Below are positions 25,546 to 25,551 of a DNA stretch of 25,551 nt, piece by piece. This DNA comes from a virus. Position numbers and translations under genes: made by a program. Position 1 is the first letter of the stretch, and each line of letters begins with the position of its first letter. The notes under the pieces are model-generated. The model was not told the DNA's origin. It saw only the letters and a list, made by a program, of their open reading frames with translations, and did not search any database. The stretch spans positions 1 through 25,551 of IMG/VR virus record IMGVR_UViG_3300044491_003096; one strand, written 5' to 3'.

Positions 25546-25551
25546 AAACCT

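Overview
This window looks like a piece of a lytic T4-like (Straboviridae/Kyanoviridae-type) myovirus, most likely from a marine Gram-negative host. The evidence is a T4-style replication and recombination set (UvsW helicase, a probable gp62 clamp-loader subunit, gp61 primase, gp41 helicase), exact or near-exact T4-type late promoter boxes (TATAAATA), a tRNA set with encoded CCA ends, dense overlapping genes, and auxiliary genes such as ClpP, radical SAM proteins, an outer-membrane porin and a bL33-like ribosomal protein. The host cannot be fixed from sequence alone. The porin (signal peptide, terminal Phe) points to a proteobacterial or cyanobacterial outer membrane.

Layout. 1-4157 (+): end of an unknown gene, uvsW, then six tightly overlapping genes including probable gene 62, a zinc-finger protein and a 196-residue miniature homologue of the bacterial DNA polymerase III alpha core. 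4278-5488: a small minus-strand gene and a virion-like protein behind a perfect late promoter. 5503-9893 (+): an AT-rich SGNH-hydrolase-like insert with its own promoter, then primase and helicase, then an AT-rich FkbM methyltransferase/sulfotransferase pair. 9896-10009: direct repeats and a terminator. 10010-11073 (-): porin with a structured leader. 11115-15491 (+): one strong sigma70-type promoter followed by six overlapping genes, namely a small basic protein, three radical SAM proteins that each carry an N-terminal Cys cluster, a short SDR and a sulfotransferase-like protein. 15476-16479 (-): a second SGNH protein and a small gene. 16500-16894 (-): four tRNAs.

17036-19347 holds many very small, often membrane-anchored genes, the bL33-like protein and clpP. 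19378-25223 is mostly GC-rich accessory DNA: a beta-rich unknown, a methyltransferase, two paralogous MRWFLI-leader secreted proteins, several minus-strand mini-genes, a gene-free stretch with iteron-like TGGTAA pairs (22235-22496), a two-gene secreted/membrane operon with promoter and terminator, and a third SGNH protein. 25246-25460 (-) carries a tRNA remnant, tRNA-Leu and an odd tRNA-Thr.

The most unusual whole-window feature is promoter placement. At about a dozen genes a recognisable sigma70-like (-35/N17/-10) or T4-late-like box lies only 5-8 nt upstream of the start codon, with no Shine-Dalgarno sequence. This predicts transcripts that start on, or within a few bases of, the start codon (leaderless mRNAs). 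Other genes in the same window have ordinary leaders with strong ribosome-binding sites, so both modes seem to coexist.
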